A stretch of DNA of 64,000 nucleotides from Bradyrhizobium sp. WD16 (GCF_024181725.1 NZ_CP028908.1:4143501-4207500); one strand, 5' to 3'; positions 18,002 to 27,824 are shown, numbered from the stretch's first letter. Notes: generated by a model not told the origin, from the letters alone. A program made the numbers and translations.

Positions 18002-18400
18002 TCAGCCGGCCCGGCCGATGCGGCCGAGATGGGTGAAGCCGAAGCCGGCGGGATATTTCAGGCCGTAGCCGAGGGCCCGGTCGAGGCCGATATGGGCAAG
18101 CCAGATGGCGGTGCATTGGGCGAACAGCGGTTCGCGCAAGGCGGCGGCGAGGGCGCCGAGCAGCGCCGGGCCGAGGGTCACATGTACTGTGTTGTAGGCG
18201 ACGGCCCCTGTGCGCGGCGAGACGAGATAGCCCAGCATGGACAGGTCGGGAATCAGCAACAGCACGGCGAACATCGGCCAGGAGCCGCCCGTCCAGCGAT
18301 AGAGCGCCAGCGCAGCACCGGCGAGGGCGAGACCTTCGAGGCGGAGCAGGATGCGCGCCCAACCCGTCACCGCGCCCGACTGTCCTGCTGCCTCGGCCAT
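18002..18400 (-). CDS. DUF4260 family small membrane protein
   Basis: 132 residues with about four hydrophobic segments. The pattern VAYNTVHVTLGPALLG, then IWLAHIGLDRALGYGLKYPAGFGFTHLG, is the DUF4260 signature (conserved YN, H, and DR-GYGLKY). Inner-membrane protein of unknown function. It is divergent from pccB with a 386-base intergenic region. Confidence 0.88.
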   Translation of the reverse strand: MAEAAGQSGAVTGWARILLRLEGLALAGAALALYRWTGGSWPMFAVLLLIPDLSMLGYLVSPRTGAVAYNTVHVTLGPALLGALAAALREPLFAQCTAIWLAHIGLDRALGYGLKYPAGFGFTHLGRIGRAG

Positions 18401-18786
18401 GAACGCCCCCCCGCCTGACTATGCCGACTTGGCATATGCAAATCCCGCCGCTCCCCCGCAAGGCCGAAATCGGTTTAGGGGCAACTTCAGCAGCGAACTC
18501 GCATGTTAGATGCGGTCCGGTCGTGTTGCTACTGAATATGGGTGTCTCGGTCGGCGGGCGTTTAAACGATGCGCCCGACCGGGGCCGATCTCGGGCCTCA
18601 TCGCCTTCATCCGGCGCCCGCCGACCGGCTCACAGTCTACGAGGGCCGGAGGTGCTGCTAAAGGCGATAGGCGGAGCGGTTTTCCCGGCCGCGCAACGCG
18701 TGCTAGACACGGTGGGAACAGTCAGGCCGGAATGGCGCGGCTGCCCCGACGGGAGTGGTGGGCGAGAGGCAGGAAGGCATCAGGGC
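18401..18786. other. Divergent intergenic region before pccB
   Basis: 386 bases without a convincing gene. The frame of pccB stays open through this stretch back to 18421, but the homology of the product starts only at 18787. It must hold the promoters for pccB and the DUF4260 gene. I see no repeat or clear operator. Confidence 0.6.
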
Positions 18787-20319
18787 ATGAAAGATATTGT
18801 CGAAAAACTCGAGGCGCGGCGCACCGGCGCCAAGCTTGGCGGCGGGATCAAGCGGATCGAGGCGCAGCACGGCCGCGGCAAGCTGACGGCGCGCGGGCGC
18901 ATCGAGCTCCTGCTCGACAAGGGCTCCTTCGAGGAATTCGACATGTTCGTCGAGCATCGCTCGGTCGAGTTCGGCATGGAGAAGAGCAAGATCCCCGGCG
19001 ACGGCGTGGTCACCGGCTGGGGCACCATCAACGGCCGCAGGACCTTCGTCTTCGCCAAGGACTTCACCGTGTTCGGCGGCTCGCTCTCGGAAACCCACGC
19101 GCTGAAGATCACTAAGCTTCAGGACATGGCGATGAAGGCACGCGCGCCGATCATCGGGCTCTATGATGCCGGCGGCGCCCGCATTCAGGAGGGCGTTGCG
19201 GCGTTGGCGGGCTATTCCTACGTCTTCCGCCGCAACGTCCAGGCGTCCGGCGTCATTCCGCAGATCAGCGTCATCATGGGCCCCTGCGCCGGCGGCGACG
19301 TTTATTCGCCGGCCATGACCGACTTCATTTTCATGGTGAAGAACACCAGTTACATGTTCGTCACCGGTCCCGATGTGGTGAAAACGGTGACCAACGAGGT
19401 GGTGACGGCGGAAGAGCTCGGCGGTGCCAGCGTCCATGCCACCAAATCGTCGATCGCCGACGGCGCCTACGACAACGACGTCGAGACGCTGCTGCAGATG
19501 CGCCGGCTGATCGATTTCCTGCCCGCCAACAACCGCGACGGCGTGCCGGAGTGGCCGAGCTTCGATGACATCGAGCGCGTCGACATGTCGCTCGACACCC
19601 TGGTGCCGAACAATCCCAACAAGCCCTACGATATCAAGGAATTGATCCTGAAGGTCGTGGACGAGGGCGACTTCTTCGAGATCGCCGAGGCATTCGCCAA
19701 GAACATCGTCACCGGCTTCGGCCGCGTCGCCGGTCGCACCGTCGGCTTCGTCGCCAACCAGCCCATGGTGCTGGCCGGTGTGCTCGACAGCGATGCCTCG
19801 CGCAAGGCGGCGCGTTTCGTGCGGTTCTGCGACGCCTTCAACATTCCGATCGTCACCTTCGTCGACGTGCCGGGCTTCCTGCCGGGTACGGCGCAGGAAT
19901 ATGGCGGCCTGATCAAGCACGGCGCCAAGCTCTTGTTCGCCTATTCGCAATGCACGGTGCCGCTGATCACCGTGATTACCCGCAAGGCCTATGGCGGCGC
20001 CTTCGACGTCATGGCCTCCAAGGAGATCGGCGCCGACGTTAATTACGCCTGGCCGACGGCGCAGATCGCGGTGATGGGCGCCAAGGGCGCGGTGGAGATC
20101 ATCTTTCGCCAGGACATCGGCGACGCCGAGAAGATCGCCGCACGAACCAAGGAATACGAGGATCGCTTCCTGTCGCCCTTCGTCGCCGCCGAGCGCGGCT
20201 ATATCGACGACGTGATCATGCCGCACTCCACCCGCAAGCGCATTGCGCGGGCGCTTGCCATGCTGCGCGACAAGCATGTCGAAGTGCCGGCCAGGAAGCA
20301 CGACAATTTGCCATTGTGA
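18787..20319 (+). CDS. pccB: Propionyl-CoA carboxylase beta subunit (carboxyltransferase)
   Basis: 510-residue carboxyltransferase that moves CO2 from carboxybiotin to propionyl-CoA, giving methylmalonyl-CoA. It starts [12 protein letters not shown] and shows the crotonase-fold oxyanion signatures [38 protein letters not shown] and [23 protein letters not shown], and ends [19 protein letters not shown]. The biotin-carrying alpha subunit (pccA) is not adjacent. The following TRIC-like gene is 28 bases downstream and may be cotranscribed. Confidence 0.96.
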   Translation: MKDIVEKLEARRTGAKLGGGIKRIEAQHGRGKLTARGRIELLLDKGSFEEFDMFVEHRSVEFGMEKSKIPGDGVVTGWGTINGRRTFVFAKDFTVFGGSLSETHALKITKLQDMAMKARAPIIGLYDAGGARIQEGVAALAGYSYVFRRNVQASGVIPQISVIMGPCAGGDVYSPAMTDFIFMVKNTSYMFVTGPDVVKTVTNEVVTAEELGGASVHATKSSIADGAYDNDVETLLQMRRLIDFLPANNRDGVPEWPSFDDIERVDMSLDTLVPNNPNKPYDIKELILKVVDEGDFFEIAEAFAKNIVTGFGRVAGRTVGFVANQPMVLAGVLDSDASRKAARFVRFCDAFNIPIVTFVDVPGFLPGTAQEYGGLIKHGAKLLFAYSQCTVPLITVITRKAYGGAFDVMASKEIGADVNYAWPTAQIAVMGAKGAVEIIFRQDIGDAEKIAARTKEYEDRFLSPFVAAERGYIDDVIMPHSTRKRIARALAMLRDKHVEVPARKHDNLPL

Positions 20320-20347
20320 GCACGCGGCAGCGGCGTCCAGGCGATCC

Positions 20348-20974
20348 ATGGTTCAATCCGAAGCCCTGCTGTTGCCGCTGTCGCTGGTCGGAATCGTCGC
20401 CGCCAGCATGACCGCGGCGCTGGCGGCGGGACGGCGCAGCATGGATTGGGTCGGCGTCGTGCTGCTCGGCAGCGTCACGGCGCTCGGTGGCGGCTCGGCC
20501 CGCGACATGATGCTCGGCAACTATCCGCTGGTCTGGGTGCACGAGCCCTATCTGTTGGCGGTCACCAGCGTGGCGGCGCTCGCCACCATCATGCTGTCGC
20601 CGGTCATCCACCGCTTCCGCAATCTGTTCTTGGTCCTCGACGCCGTCGGCCTCGTCGCTTTCACGATTGTCGGCTGCGACGTGGCGCTCAAGGGTGGCCA
20701 GCATCCAGTGATCGTCATCGTCGCCGGCATGATCACCGGCTGCGTCGGCGGCGTGTTGCGCGATGTGCTGTGCAATGACGTGCCGCTGCTGTTTCGCAGC
20801 GAACTCTATGCCAGCGTGGCTGTCGTCACCGGGCTGCTCTATGTGATCGGATTGCGGATCGGCTTCAATCCGGACCTCGTCAGCGCGGTGGCGCTGACGG
20901 CGGGCCTTGCCTTTCGTCTGCTGGCGATCCGCTATCGCTGGGAAATGCCGAAATTCGTCTACGAGCGCGATTGA
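20348..20974 (+). CDS. Trimeric intracellular cation channel (UPF0126/TRIC) family protein
   Basis: 208-residue inner-membrane protein with seven hydrophobic helices in two repeats. The paired motifs ALGGGSARDMMLG and GCVGGVLRDVLCNDVPLLF are the glycine-rich GGxxRD kinks of bacterial TRIC-type channels. ATG 20348 follows directly after pccB. Ion and physiological role are unknown. Confidence 0.92.
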   Translation: MVQSEALLLPLSLVGIVAASMTAALAAGRRSMDWVGVVLLGSVTALGGGSARDMMLGNYPLVWVHEPYLLAVTSVAALATIMLSPVIHRFRNLFLVLDAVGLVAFTIVGCDVALKGGQHPVIVIVAGMITGCVGGVLRDVLCNDVPLLFRSELYASVAVVTGLLYVIGLRIGFNPDLVSAVALTAGLAFRLLAIRYRWEMPKFVYERD

Positions 20975-20995
20975 GGCTTCCTCGTCCCGAGCAGC

Positions 20996-21024
20996 AAAAA
21001 AGCCCCGCGTCTTGCGGGGCTTTT
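20996..21024. terminator. Bidirectional intrinsic terminator
   Basis: A-tract, perfect 7-bp stem GCCCCGC / GCGGGGC with a GTCTT loop, then TTTT. It is placed between the convergent TRIC-like and small secreted protein genes. Confidence 0.88.
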
Positions 21025-21049
21025 CTCGTCGGCGCAGCGATTGCCGCGC

Positions 21050-21337
21050 TCAGTGGGGCCGGCAGCGGCCGTAGCGGCCCATGAAGGTTCCGGGCGGGCA
21101 GCGGCGGACAAAGGGTGCAGGCGCGAAGTGGCGCCGCGGCGGCACGACGACCACGGGGCCGCGGCTGGGACGGCAGCCGCCATAGGGGCCGCGGTGGAAA
21201 CCGGGGCCGCAGCCGCCGGCGACCTTGACCACGTCCGCATTGCCGCCCTGGCCGGTGGGAGCGAGCGGCATGGCGTTCGCAAAACTCGTGCCCGCGATCA
21301 GGCTGCCGAGGAGCGTGGCGGCGACAATAAGTTTCAT
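21050..21337 (-). CDS. Small secreted Gly/Cys/Pro-rich protein (GCG_CRPN-like)
   Basis: 95 residues: signal peptide (MKLIVAATLLGSLIAGTSFA), then GGCGPGFHRGPYGGCRPSRG and a C-terminal CPPGTFMGRYGRCRPH. The paired GCG...GGCRP motifs match a family of short rhizobial exported proteins of unknown function. ATG 21337 starts the signal peptide and a GGAAA-type Shine-Dalgarno precedes it. It probably lies in the periplasm or is secreted, with two likely disulfides. Confidence 0.8.
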   Translation of the reverse strand: MKLIVAATLLGSLIAGTSFANAMPLAPTGQGGNADVVKVAGGCGPGFHRGPYGGCRPSRGPVVVVPPRRHFAPAPFVRRCPPGTFMGRYGRCRPH

Positions 21338-21492
21338 GGAGCATTTCCTTTGTTGGACTCCGCACAACTGCGGGCGTGACGAACGTTGGCGAGGATCGGC
21401 GGCATTGTGGTCATGATGTGACCGTTGTCCGGATCCGATCTGGTTCGCTGCAGCGTCGCATCGTCGCAGTGAATGGCCCATGAACGGCGCGG

Positions 21493-22527
21493 TCACGGCG
21501 TGGCAAGGAATCCGAGCAGGGCCTTGTTGAACTCGGCCTCGGCTTCGAGAAACACCAGGTGCCCCACGCCCGGGACCACCTGGGCCTTGGCGTTCGGCAT
21601 TGCCTTGGCGAAGCTCTGGGCCAGCTCGGCGTTCTGGCCCATCTTGGGGCGCAGGGCTTCGGGCGCGTTCGGGCGGCCCGGGGCGTTATGATCATTTTCG
21701 CCCATGAGGAAAAGCGTCGGCTGGGTGATCAGCGCGATCTCGTGGGCGACCGGTTCGCGATAGATCATCTGTGCCGAGCTGACGAAGGCGCGCAGCCAGC
21801 GCGGATAGTCCGCCGCGCCCTTGATGTTGAAGCGGGCGTCGATGAACGGCGTGATCGCCTCCGGCGGCAAGGTCAGCGAGTAGTTCGTGACCAGTTGCTT
21901 GCGGTAGGCCTCGGCCGTCAACCGGTCCTCGTTTTCCAGAATCTTTTCAGTCGGGGTTGGCGGGACATATCGGCGATAGTCCTCTAGGCCGATCGGCGCC
22001 ACCAACATGAGGCGGTGGAGGCGATCGGGATAGGCGCGGGCGATCCGCACGGCCAGCATGCCGCCGAGCGAATGGGCGACGATGTCAACGTCATTGAGCT
22101 GCAGATGGTCGAGCAGGGCGATCGTATTGCGGGCCAGCGTGTCGAAATGGAGTTCGCCCGTCGGCTTGGCGGACTTGCCGAAGCCGATCTGGTCGGGGAC
22201 GACCACGCGATAGCCCGCGGAAGCAAGCGTCTTGATCACCGGCGCCCAATAACTCGAGGGGAAATTCCGCCCGTGCAGCAGCAACACGGTGCGGCCGTTC
22301 GGCGCTGCGGTCGGCGCAACATCCATGAAGGCCATACGAAGCTGTTCGCCGTCATTGGCGACGTTGAACATCTCGACCGGATAGGGATAGGCGAAGCCTT
22401 CGAGGCCAATGCCGTAGGGCTCCCGCACGGTCGCTTTGCTGAGTGCGGCGGGCGGGCGCGGGGTGTCCTCGGCCAATGCTGGCGTGAGCAGGAGGGCGAG
22501 GACAAGGACAGCGGTCGGCGATTGCAT
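21493..22527 (-). CDS. Secreted alpha/beta hydrolase
   Basis: 344 residues with a signal peptide (MQSPTAVLVLALLLTPALA). Alpha/beta hydrolase fold: VLLLHGRNFPSSYW, nucleophile elbow AHSLGGM, acid in LFLMGENDHN, His in GVGHLVFLEA. The ORF is open to 22749, but ATG 22527 is the only start that gives an N-terminal signal peptide and has a CTGGAG box. Resembles haloalkane-dehalogenase/epoxide-hydrolase-like enzymes; substrate unknown. Confidence 0.88.
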   Translation of the reverse strand: MQSPTAVLVLALLLTPALAEDTPRPPAALSKATVREPYGIGLEGFAYPYPVEMFNVANDGEQLRMAFMDVAPTAAPNGRTVLLLHGRNFPSSYWAPVIKTLASAGYRVVVPDQIGFGKSAKPTGELHFDTLARNTIALLDHLQLNDVDIVAHSLGGMLAVRIARAYPDRLHRLMLVAPIGLEDYRRYVPPTPTEKILENEDRLTAEAYRKQLVTNYSLTLPPEAITPFIDARFNIKGAADYPRWLRAFVSSAQMIYREPVAHEIALITQPTLFLMGENDHNAPGRPNAPEALRPKMGQNAELAQSFAKAMPNAKAQVVPGVGHLVFLEAEAEFNKALLGFLATP

Positions 22528-22630
22528 CGGAAACTCCAGGATGATCCAGCGAATGCCGAGCTTACGCAAAAAGAAACATGGCGGCCATGCACTGGCCGTC
22601 ACGTTCGCTTCATGAATGCCATCGCCGAGA

Positions 22631-22918
22631 TCACCGATTGGGCGTTCCCGGTCCCGCCGGTGACGGATTGGCCGGCGCGGCTGGCGTGTTCGCGGCGGTC
22701 GAAGACGGCGGGTTCGATGATGAATTCGATGCGGTGTGGCTGACGCCATAGAGTACGGCTCCGACGATCAGGATCGCAGCGATGGCGTAGGCGGCGACGC
22801 GGCCGGGGCTCGAAGGCCCTTCGGCGAGTTCGGGGTCAGGCTGCAATTCGTTGTCCATGCGGGGAGGCAATTCATTCGGCGTCCGGTAATCGGCGTCGGG
22901 ATCACGCGGAAAGGCCAT
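22631..22918 (-). CDS. Small single-pass membrane protein, hypothetical
   Basis: 95 residues: a charged N-terminal half (MAFPRDPDADYRTPNELPP...), one transmembrane helix (VAAYAIAAILIVGAVLYGV, about residues 41-59), and a Ser/Pro/Ala-rich C-terminal tail. Known as a type in Rhizobiales; function unknown. Confidence 0.7.
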   Translation of the reverse strand: MAFPRDPDADYRTPNELPPRMDNELQPDPELAEGPSSPGRVAAYAIAAILIVGAVLYGVSHTASNSSSNPPSSTAANTPAAPANPSPAGPGTPNR

Positions 22919-23003
22919 GCTGTCCTCACGGGCTGTTGGTCTCGGTCAGTGTTGTCAATGGCCTCGCATATTGCCGGTTCCTCTCTCGCTTGCGACACTC
23001 ACG

Positions 23004-23291
23004 TCAGCGCGTTTCGTGCAGCGCTGAATCTTCCGCAGGTGCGTAATGGGCGTGATGTCCAACTACGGTCCGTGCGATCCAGGTGTCGAGGTGGTAATAG
23101 ACGTAGAACGACAGGGAAATTGCCAACATCGCCGCAAGCCCAAGCAGCGCCTTGCTCGGCTTGACCCGGTTTTGATCAGGACAGGCAAAGGGTGAGGGTT
23201 CCAGGCCGACGGAACTCGCGCTGCCTTCCACCGGCACATCTTTCGGCGCGACGAACGCGCGGCGCTCGGTCTGCGATGGAGAGTTGTTCAT
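23004..23291 (-). CDS. Small single-pass membrane protein, hypothetical
   Basis: 95 residues starting MNNSPSQTERRAF; ATG 23291 follows GGGAGGCG. One membrane helix (ALLGLAAMLAISLSFYVYYHL, about residues 50-70) and a His-rich C-terminal tail (VVGHHAHYAPAED). No recognised domain. Confidence 0.65.
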   Translation of the reverse strand: MNNSPSQTERRAFVAPKDVPVEGSASSVGLEPSPFACPDQNRVKPSKALLGLAAMLAISLSFYVYYHLDTWIARTVVGHHAHYAPAEDSALHETR

Positions 23292-23480
23292 ATCGCCTCC
23301 CGCGTGTGTTTCCTCCATCTCGAGAACGGGCGCAGGACCGGCGCTGTTCCATGGAGCGCATGGTCTGCCTTGGCTCTTATCCGGAACACTTCGGGCATGG
23401 CAGACGTTGTGCCCAATTGCGCGGGTCTGGGGGTGAAGGCTCTCGCAGCGTATGGATCTGCCGGGGCGGGGTTAAATCAC

Positions 23481-23699
23481 ATGAAGAGTGCAAGTGAGAG
23501 GCTGCCGACCGGGATCGCAGGATTGGATGCGGTCCTCGGCGGCGGAGTCATCGACGGCGGCATCTACATCATCCAGGGCGCCCCGGGCGCGGGGAAGACG
23601 ATCCTCGGCAATCAGATCTGTTTCGCCCACGGAGCGCACGGGCGGCGCGCGCTTTACGTGACGCTGCTGGCCGAAAGCCACTCGCGCACGGGAGCGTGA
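23481..23699 (+). pseudogene. Truncated KaiC/RAD55-like ATPase, N-terminal fragment
   Basis: 72 residues that match only the start of KaiC-like ATPases: LPTGIAGLDAVLGGGVIDGG, Walker A GAPGAGKT at 33-40, and ALYVTLLAESH. The family normally continues for 200-400 more residues, with Walker B; here the frame ends after ESHSRTGA. The stop is 1 base before a response regulator gene. An internal deletion fusing the KaiC start to the end of a neighbouring signalling gene is the simplest explanation. Confidence 0.75.
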
Positions 23700-23700
23700 C

Positions 23701-24084
23701 GTGAAGACGGTGCTGGTGGTCGAGGACGAATGGGCGATCGCCGACTGGCTCGAGCTGATGCTCGGCGAGAATGGCTTCCATGTGCTGCTGGCCGGCAATG
23801 GCCGTCAGGCCCTCGATATCCTGCATCACGAGACGCCCGATGTGGTGTTGACCGACTTCATGATGCCGTTCGTGGACGGCGGCGGGCTCATGGCAGCGAT
23901 GGCCGAGGACCCGCGAACCCGATCCATACCGGTCGTGGTGATGACCTCGCTGCTTGAGAGTGCGGTGCGGGAGCGCGCGACCAGTTACCGGGCTGTGCTG
24001 CGCAAGCCGTTCCGCGAGGCGGATCTGCTCGAGGTGCTCGGCGACGTCCTTGGCGGCGGGGAGCGAGCAGCGGAGCCGAGCTGA
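23701..24084 (+). CDS. Single-domain response regulator (CheY-like receiver)
   Basis: 127 residues, a stand-alone receiver: acidic pocket VVEDE, phospho-acceptor D52 in VVLTDFMMPF, Thr/Ser in VVMTS, and Lys in LRKPF. It starts with GTG at 23701. It has no output domain, so it would act by protein contact. It follows the KaiC-like fragment, in a context where a sensor kinase would be expected, but none is present in the window. Confidence 0.87.
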   Translation: MKTVLVVEDEWAIADWLELMLGENGFHVLLAGNGRQALDILHHETPDVVLTDFMMPFVDGGGLMAAMAEDPRTRSIPVVVMTSLLESAVRERATSYRAVLRKPFREADLLEVLGDVLGGGERAAEPS

Positions 24085-24164
24085 ATTTTCAGTCGCCGGC
24101 GAGGGCCTTGGCGACACAAGGCGAAACCGGCGAGCCGGCTTGCGGAAACGAAATTGCGAAACCA

Positions 24165-24197
24165 CATCAAGAGTCTGGCGAGATCCGAATCTTGATG
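24165..24197. promoter_or_regulatory. Inverted repeat upstream of the IOR operon
   Basis: CATCAAGA-N17-TCTTGATG, perfect 8-bp arms, centred about 104 bases before the ATG of the oxidoreductase gene. A dyad of this size fits an operator for a dimeric regulator of the operon. No adjacent regulator gene points to its identity. Confidence 0.45.
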
Positions 24198-24284
24198 CGA
24201 GGCGGCCTGGAAGCGACATAGACTGTTGTCGGATTCGGCAGGCATCCGCGCCAGCCGCAACAAAAAGCCGGGAAGAGCGCTTCA

Positions 24285-27200
24285 ATGGGTATTAATCAAG
24301 GGCCGATCAGCCTCGACCAGAAATACACGCAGGCGTCGGGGCATGTCTTCATGACCGGAATCCAGGCGCTGGTCCGCCTGCCGATGGCCCAGATCCGCCG
24401 CGACCGCGCCCAGGGACTGAACACCGCCGCCTTCGTCTCGGGCTATCGCGGTTCGCCGCTCGGCGGCTACGACCAGCAGCTGATGGCCGCCCGGGCGCAC
24501 CTCGCGCAATACGACGTCAAGTTTCAGCCCGGCGTGAACGAGGATCTTGCCGCGACCGCCATCTGGGGCTCCCAGCAGCTCCACCTTTCGCCCGGCGCCC
24601 AGCGCGACGGCGTCGTCGGCATCTGGTACGGCAAGGGCCCCGGCGTCGACCGCTGCGGCGACGTCTTTCGCCACGGCAATGCGGCGGGCTCGGCGAAACA
24701 TGGCGGGGTGCTCTGCCTCGCCGGCGACGACCACGGCGCCAAGTCTTCGACGGTGCCGCATCAGTCCGACCACGCCTTCGTCGCCGCCTTGATGCCTTTC
24801 CTCTATCCCTCGAGCGTCCACGAGATGATCGAGATGGGCCTGCTCGGTATCGCCATGTCGCGCTATTCGGGTTGCTGGGTCGGCATGAAAGTGATCACTG
24901 AGACAGTGGAGACCACAGCCGAGATCGACCTTACCGACGAGATGAAGCCATTCGTGATCCCGTCGGATTTCGAGCTGCCGCCGGACGGGTTGAACCTGCG
25001 CTGGCCCGATGATCGCTTCGCTCAGGATCGTCGGCTGCAGGACTACAAGGGCTTCGCTGCGATCGCCTTCGCCCGCGCCAACCGCGTCAACCGCGTCACC
25101 ATGGACTCGCCCAAGGCACGCTACGGCATCATGGCTTCCGGCAAGAGCTATGAGGATGTCCGCCAGGCCCTGCGTGAACTCGGCATCACCGAGGAGGTCG
25201 CTGGCAGGATCGGCCTGCGGCTCGGCAAGATCGGCATGCCCTGGCCGCTGGACCCGGTCTGGGTGCGCGAATTCGCCGTCGGCCTCGAGGAGATCCTCGT
25301 CGTCGAGGAGCGGCGCGAGATCGTCGAGAACCAGGTCAAGTTCGAGCTGTTCGGCTGGCGCGACGACGTCCGGCCGCGCGTCGTCGGCAAGATGGACAAT
25401 CGCGACAAGCGCTTCTTCCCGTTTTCACAGGAGCTCAGCGTCGCACTGATCGCGACGTCGCTGGTCGACCGGCTTTTGATGCTCGATCTCAACCCTGAAA
25501 TCGTCGCTATGCTGCGCGCCAAGGCCGACTGGTTCCACGGCCGCGAAGCCTCGCAGGTGCAGGCGGTGGCTCCTGTCACCCGCACGCCCTATTTCTGCTC
25601 GGGCTGCCCGCACAACACCTCGACCAAGGTGCCGGAAGGCAGTCGCGCGATGGCCGGCATCGGCTGTCATTTCATGGCGCAGTGGATGGATCGCAGTACC
25701 GAGACCTTCACCCAGATGGGCGGGGAGGGGGTGCCCTGGACGGCGATCGCGCCCTTCACCAACGAGAAGCACATCTTCGTCAACCTCGGCGACGGCACCT
25801 ATTTCCATTCCGGCAGCCTTGCGATCCGCCAGGCACTCGCCGCCAAGGTCAATATCACCTACAAGATCCTTTATAACGATGCCGTCGCCATGACCGGTGG
25901 CCAGCACGTGGACGGTGACCTCTCGCCCCAGCAGATCACCTTCCAGCTCCACAGCGAAGGACTGCGCAACATCTATCTCGTCTCGGAAAGCCCCGACGTC
26001 TATCCGGCTTCCGATCTCGCTCCCGGGGTCAAGCTCGCCCACCGCGACGAACTCGATACGGTGATGCGCACCTTGCGCGACACCCCGGGCTGTTCGGCCA
26101 TTGTCTTCGTCCAGACCTGCGCGGCCGAGAAGCGCCGCCGCCGCAAGCGCGGTCTGCTCGAGGATCCGGCGCGGCGGGTGGTGATCAACGCCGCCGTCTG
26201 TGAAGGCTGCGGTGACTGTTCGGTGCAGTCGAACTGCATTTCGGTGGAGCCGCTGGAAACCGAACTCGGCCGCAAGCGCACCATCAACCAGTCGAGCTGC
26301 AACAAGGACTTCTCCTGCCTGAAGGGCTTCTGCCCGTCCTTCGTCACCGTCGAGGGTGGCCGGCTGCGCAAGCGAGCGCCGCTCGACCCCTCGGCCATCG
26401 GCGATCTGCCGCCGGTGCCGGCGCTGCAGCCGCTGGATCGGCCCTACAACATCGCGGTGGGCGGCGTCGGCGGCACCGGCGTCCTCACCATTGGCGCGTT
26501 GCTCGGCATGGCCGCTCATGTCGAGGGCAAGGCCAGCATGATCCTCGACATGTCCGGCCTCGCCCAGAAGGGCGGCGCCGTGCTCAGCCACGTACGGATC
26601 TCGCAGAATCCGGCCGAGGTGACCTGCTCGCGCATCGTCACCGGCACGGCCGATCTTTTGATCGCCGCCGACGAGGTGGTCGCGATCGCCAAGGAGACCA
26701 TTACGCTCTGCGAGACCGAGCGCACTCACGGCATCATCAATACCCATCTGATCCCGATCGCCGATTTCATCCGCAACCGGGACTTCGATTTTCAGCGCCG
26801 CAAGGTCGATGCCGTGCTGGAGAGTGCGATCCGCAAGGATTCCATTTTCCTCGACTTCACCCATGCCGCAGAAGCGCTGCTCGGCGATTCCATCGCCACC
26901 AACGTGATGATGCTGGGCTATGCCTGCCAGCGGGGGCTGCTGCCGGTCGGGCCCGAGGCGATCGCCAAGGCGATCGAGCTCAACGGCGTTTCGGTGAAGA
27001 TGAATTCGCTGGCCTTCGCCCTCGGCCGGCTCGCCGCCGCCGATCCGGAGCGGCTCCACGCGATGCTCAAGGACGAGGCCGCCGCGCCCAAGTCCCTCGA
27101 CGAGCTGACTCTCGACGAGATCATCGCCCATCGCAGCGCACTGCTGCGCGATTACCAGAACTCCCGGCTTGCCGGCCGCTATCAGCGTCTGGTCGGCAAG

Positions 27201-27773
27201 GTGCGCAAGGCCGCCGATGACGGTGGCTACGGCGAGGCGCTGCCGCGGGCCGTCGCCATCAGCTATGCCAAGCTGCTTGCCTACAAGGACGAATATGAGG
27301 TGGCGCGGCTCTATACCGACGGCCGTTTCGCGGCCAGCGTCGCCGAGCAGTTCGAGGGTGATTTCACCCTTAAATTCCATCTGGCGCCGCCGCTGCTGTC
27401 GTCGGGCACCGATCCGCTCGGCCGGCCGCGCAAGCGGCAGTTCGGTCCCGCCATGATGCGCGGCTTCAAATGGCTCGCCCGTTTCAAATTCCTGCGCGGC
27501 ACGCCATTCGATCCGTTCGGTTACTCGGCGGATCGCAAGCTGGAGCGGCAGCTGGTCGCCGACTACGAGCGCGATGTGGAGACGGTACTCGCCAAGCTGG
27601 CGCCACAGACCGTCGATGCGGCGGTCGCTCTGCTCGCTCTGCCGGAGACCATTCGCGGCTACGGCCCGATCAAGGACAAGGCGGCGAGCGAGGCGCGTCG
27701 CCGCCGCAGCGAATTGCTGGCTGCCGTCGACGAGCCGGCGCCGGTGGCGCCACGTCAGCTGGCGGCGGAGTAG
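24285..27773 (+). CDS. Fused indolepyruvate:ferredoxin oxidoreductase family protein
   Basis: 1162-residue 2-oxoacid:ferredoxin oxidoreductase (IorA and IorB fused), converting aryl-pyruvates to aryl-acetyl-CoA with ferredoxin reduction. Order: PP domain (about 1-200), TPP-binding domain with NLGDGTYFHSG (about residue 500), an iron-sulfur region (CEGCGDC...SNC...SSCNKDFSCLKGFC, about 640-685), then the gamma-type domain (NIAVGGVGGTGVLTIGALLG, from about 720) and a C-terminal domain typical of the long alphaproteobacterial form. It starts the six-gene operon running to 32445. In aerobic bacteria this family often serves amino acid or aromatic breakdown; the exact substrate is inferred. Confidence 0.93.
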   Translation: MGINQGPISLDQKYTQASGHVFMTGIQALVRLPMAQIRRDRAQGLNTAAFVSGYRGSPLGGYDQQLMAARAHLAQYDVKFQPGVNEDLAATAIWGSQQLHLSPGAQRDGVVGIWYGKGPGVDRCGDVFRHGNAAGSAKHGGVLCLAGDDHGAKSSTVPHQSDHAFVAALMPFLYPSSVHEMIEMGLLGIAMSRYSGCWVGMKVITETVETTAEIDLTDEMKPFVIPSDFELPPDGLNLRWPDDRFAQDRRLQDYKGFAAIAFARANRVNRVTMDSPKARYGIMASGKSYEDVRQALRELGITEEVAGRIGLRLGKIGMPWPLDPVWVREFAVGLEEILVVEERREIVENQVKFELFGWRDDVRPRVVGKMDNRDKRFFPFSQELSVALIATSLVDRLLMLDLNPEIVAMLRAKADWFHGREASQVQAVAPVTRTPYFCSGCPHNTSTKVPEGSRAMAGIGCHFMAQWMDRSTETFTQMGGEGVPWTAIAPFTNEKHIFVNLGDGTYFHSGSLAIRQALAAKVNITYKILYNDAVAMTGGQHVDGDLSPQQITFQLHSEGLRNIYLVSESPDVYPASDLAPGVKLAHRDELDTVMRTLRDTPGCSAIVFVQTCAAEKRRRRKRGLLEDPARRVVINAAVCEGCGDCSVQSNCISVEPLETELGRKRTINQSSCNKDFSCLKGFCPSFVTVEGGRLRKRAPLDPSAIGDLPPVPALQPLDRPYNIAVGGVGGTGVLTIGALLGMAAHVEGKASMILDMSGLAQKGGAVLSHVRISQNPAEVTCSRIVTGTADLLIAADEVVAIAKETITLCETERTHGIINTHLIPIADFIRNRDFDFQRRKVDAVLESAIRKDSIFLDFTHAAEALLGDSIATNVMMLGYACQRGLLPVGPEAIAKAIELNGVSVKMNSLAFALGRLAAADPERLHAMLKDEAAAPKSLDELTLDEIIAHRSALLRDYQNSRLAGRYQRLVGKVRKAADDGGYGEALPRAVAISYAKLLAYKDEYEVARLYTDGRFAASVAEQFEGDFTLKFHLAPPLLSSGTDPLGRPRKRQFGPAMMRGFKWLARFKFLRGTPFDPFGYSADRKLERQLVADYERDVETVLAKLAPQTVDAAVALLALPETIRGYGPIKDKAASEARRRRSELLAAVDEPAPVAPRQLAAE

Positions 27774-27824
27774 GAGGATTCCCTCAGCCGCGTCAGCCTC
27801 TGAGCCCACCACTGCACGCATACG

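Noticed and set aside
18703-20349. 548-codon minus-strand frame over pccB
   Set aside because: Antisense shadow; pccB on the plus strand has full-length family homology and the shadow has Asp/His/Arg-rich composition without motifs.
23304-23480. Upstream extension of the KaiC-like frame
   Set aside because: The residues before the ATG at 23481 have no similarity to the family and the homology begins right after MKSASERLPTG.
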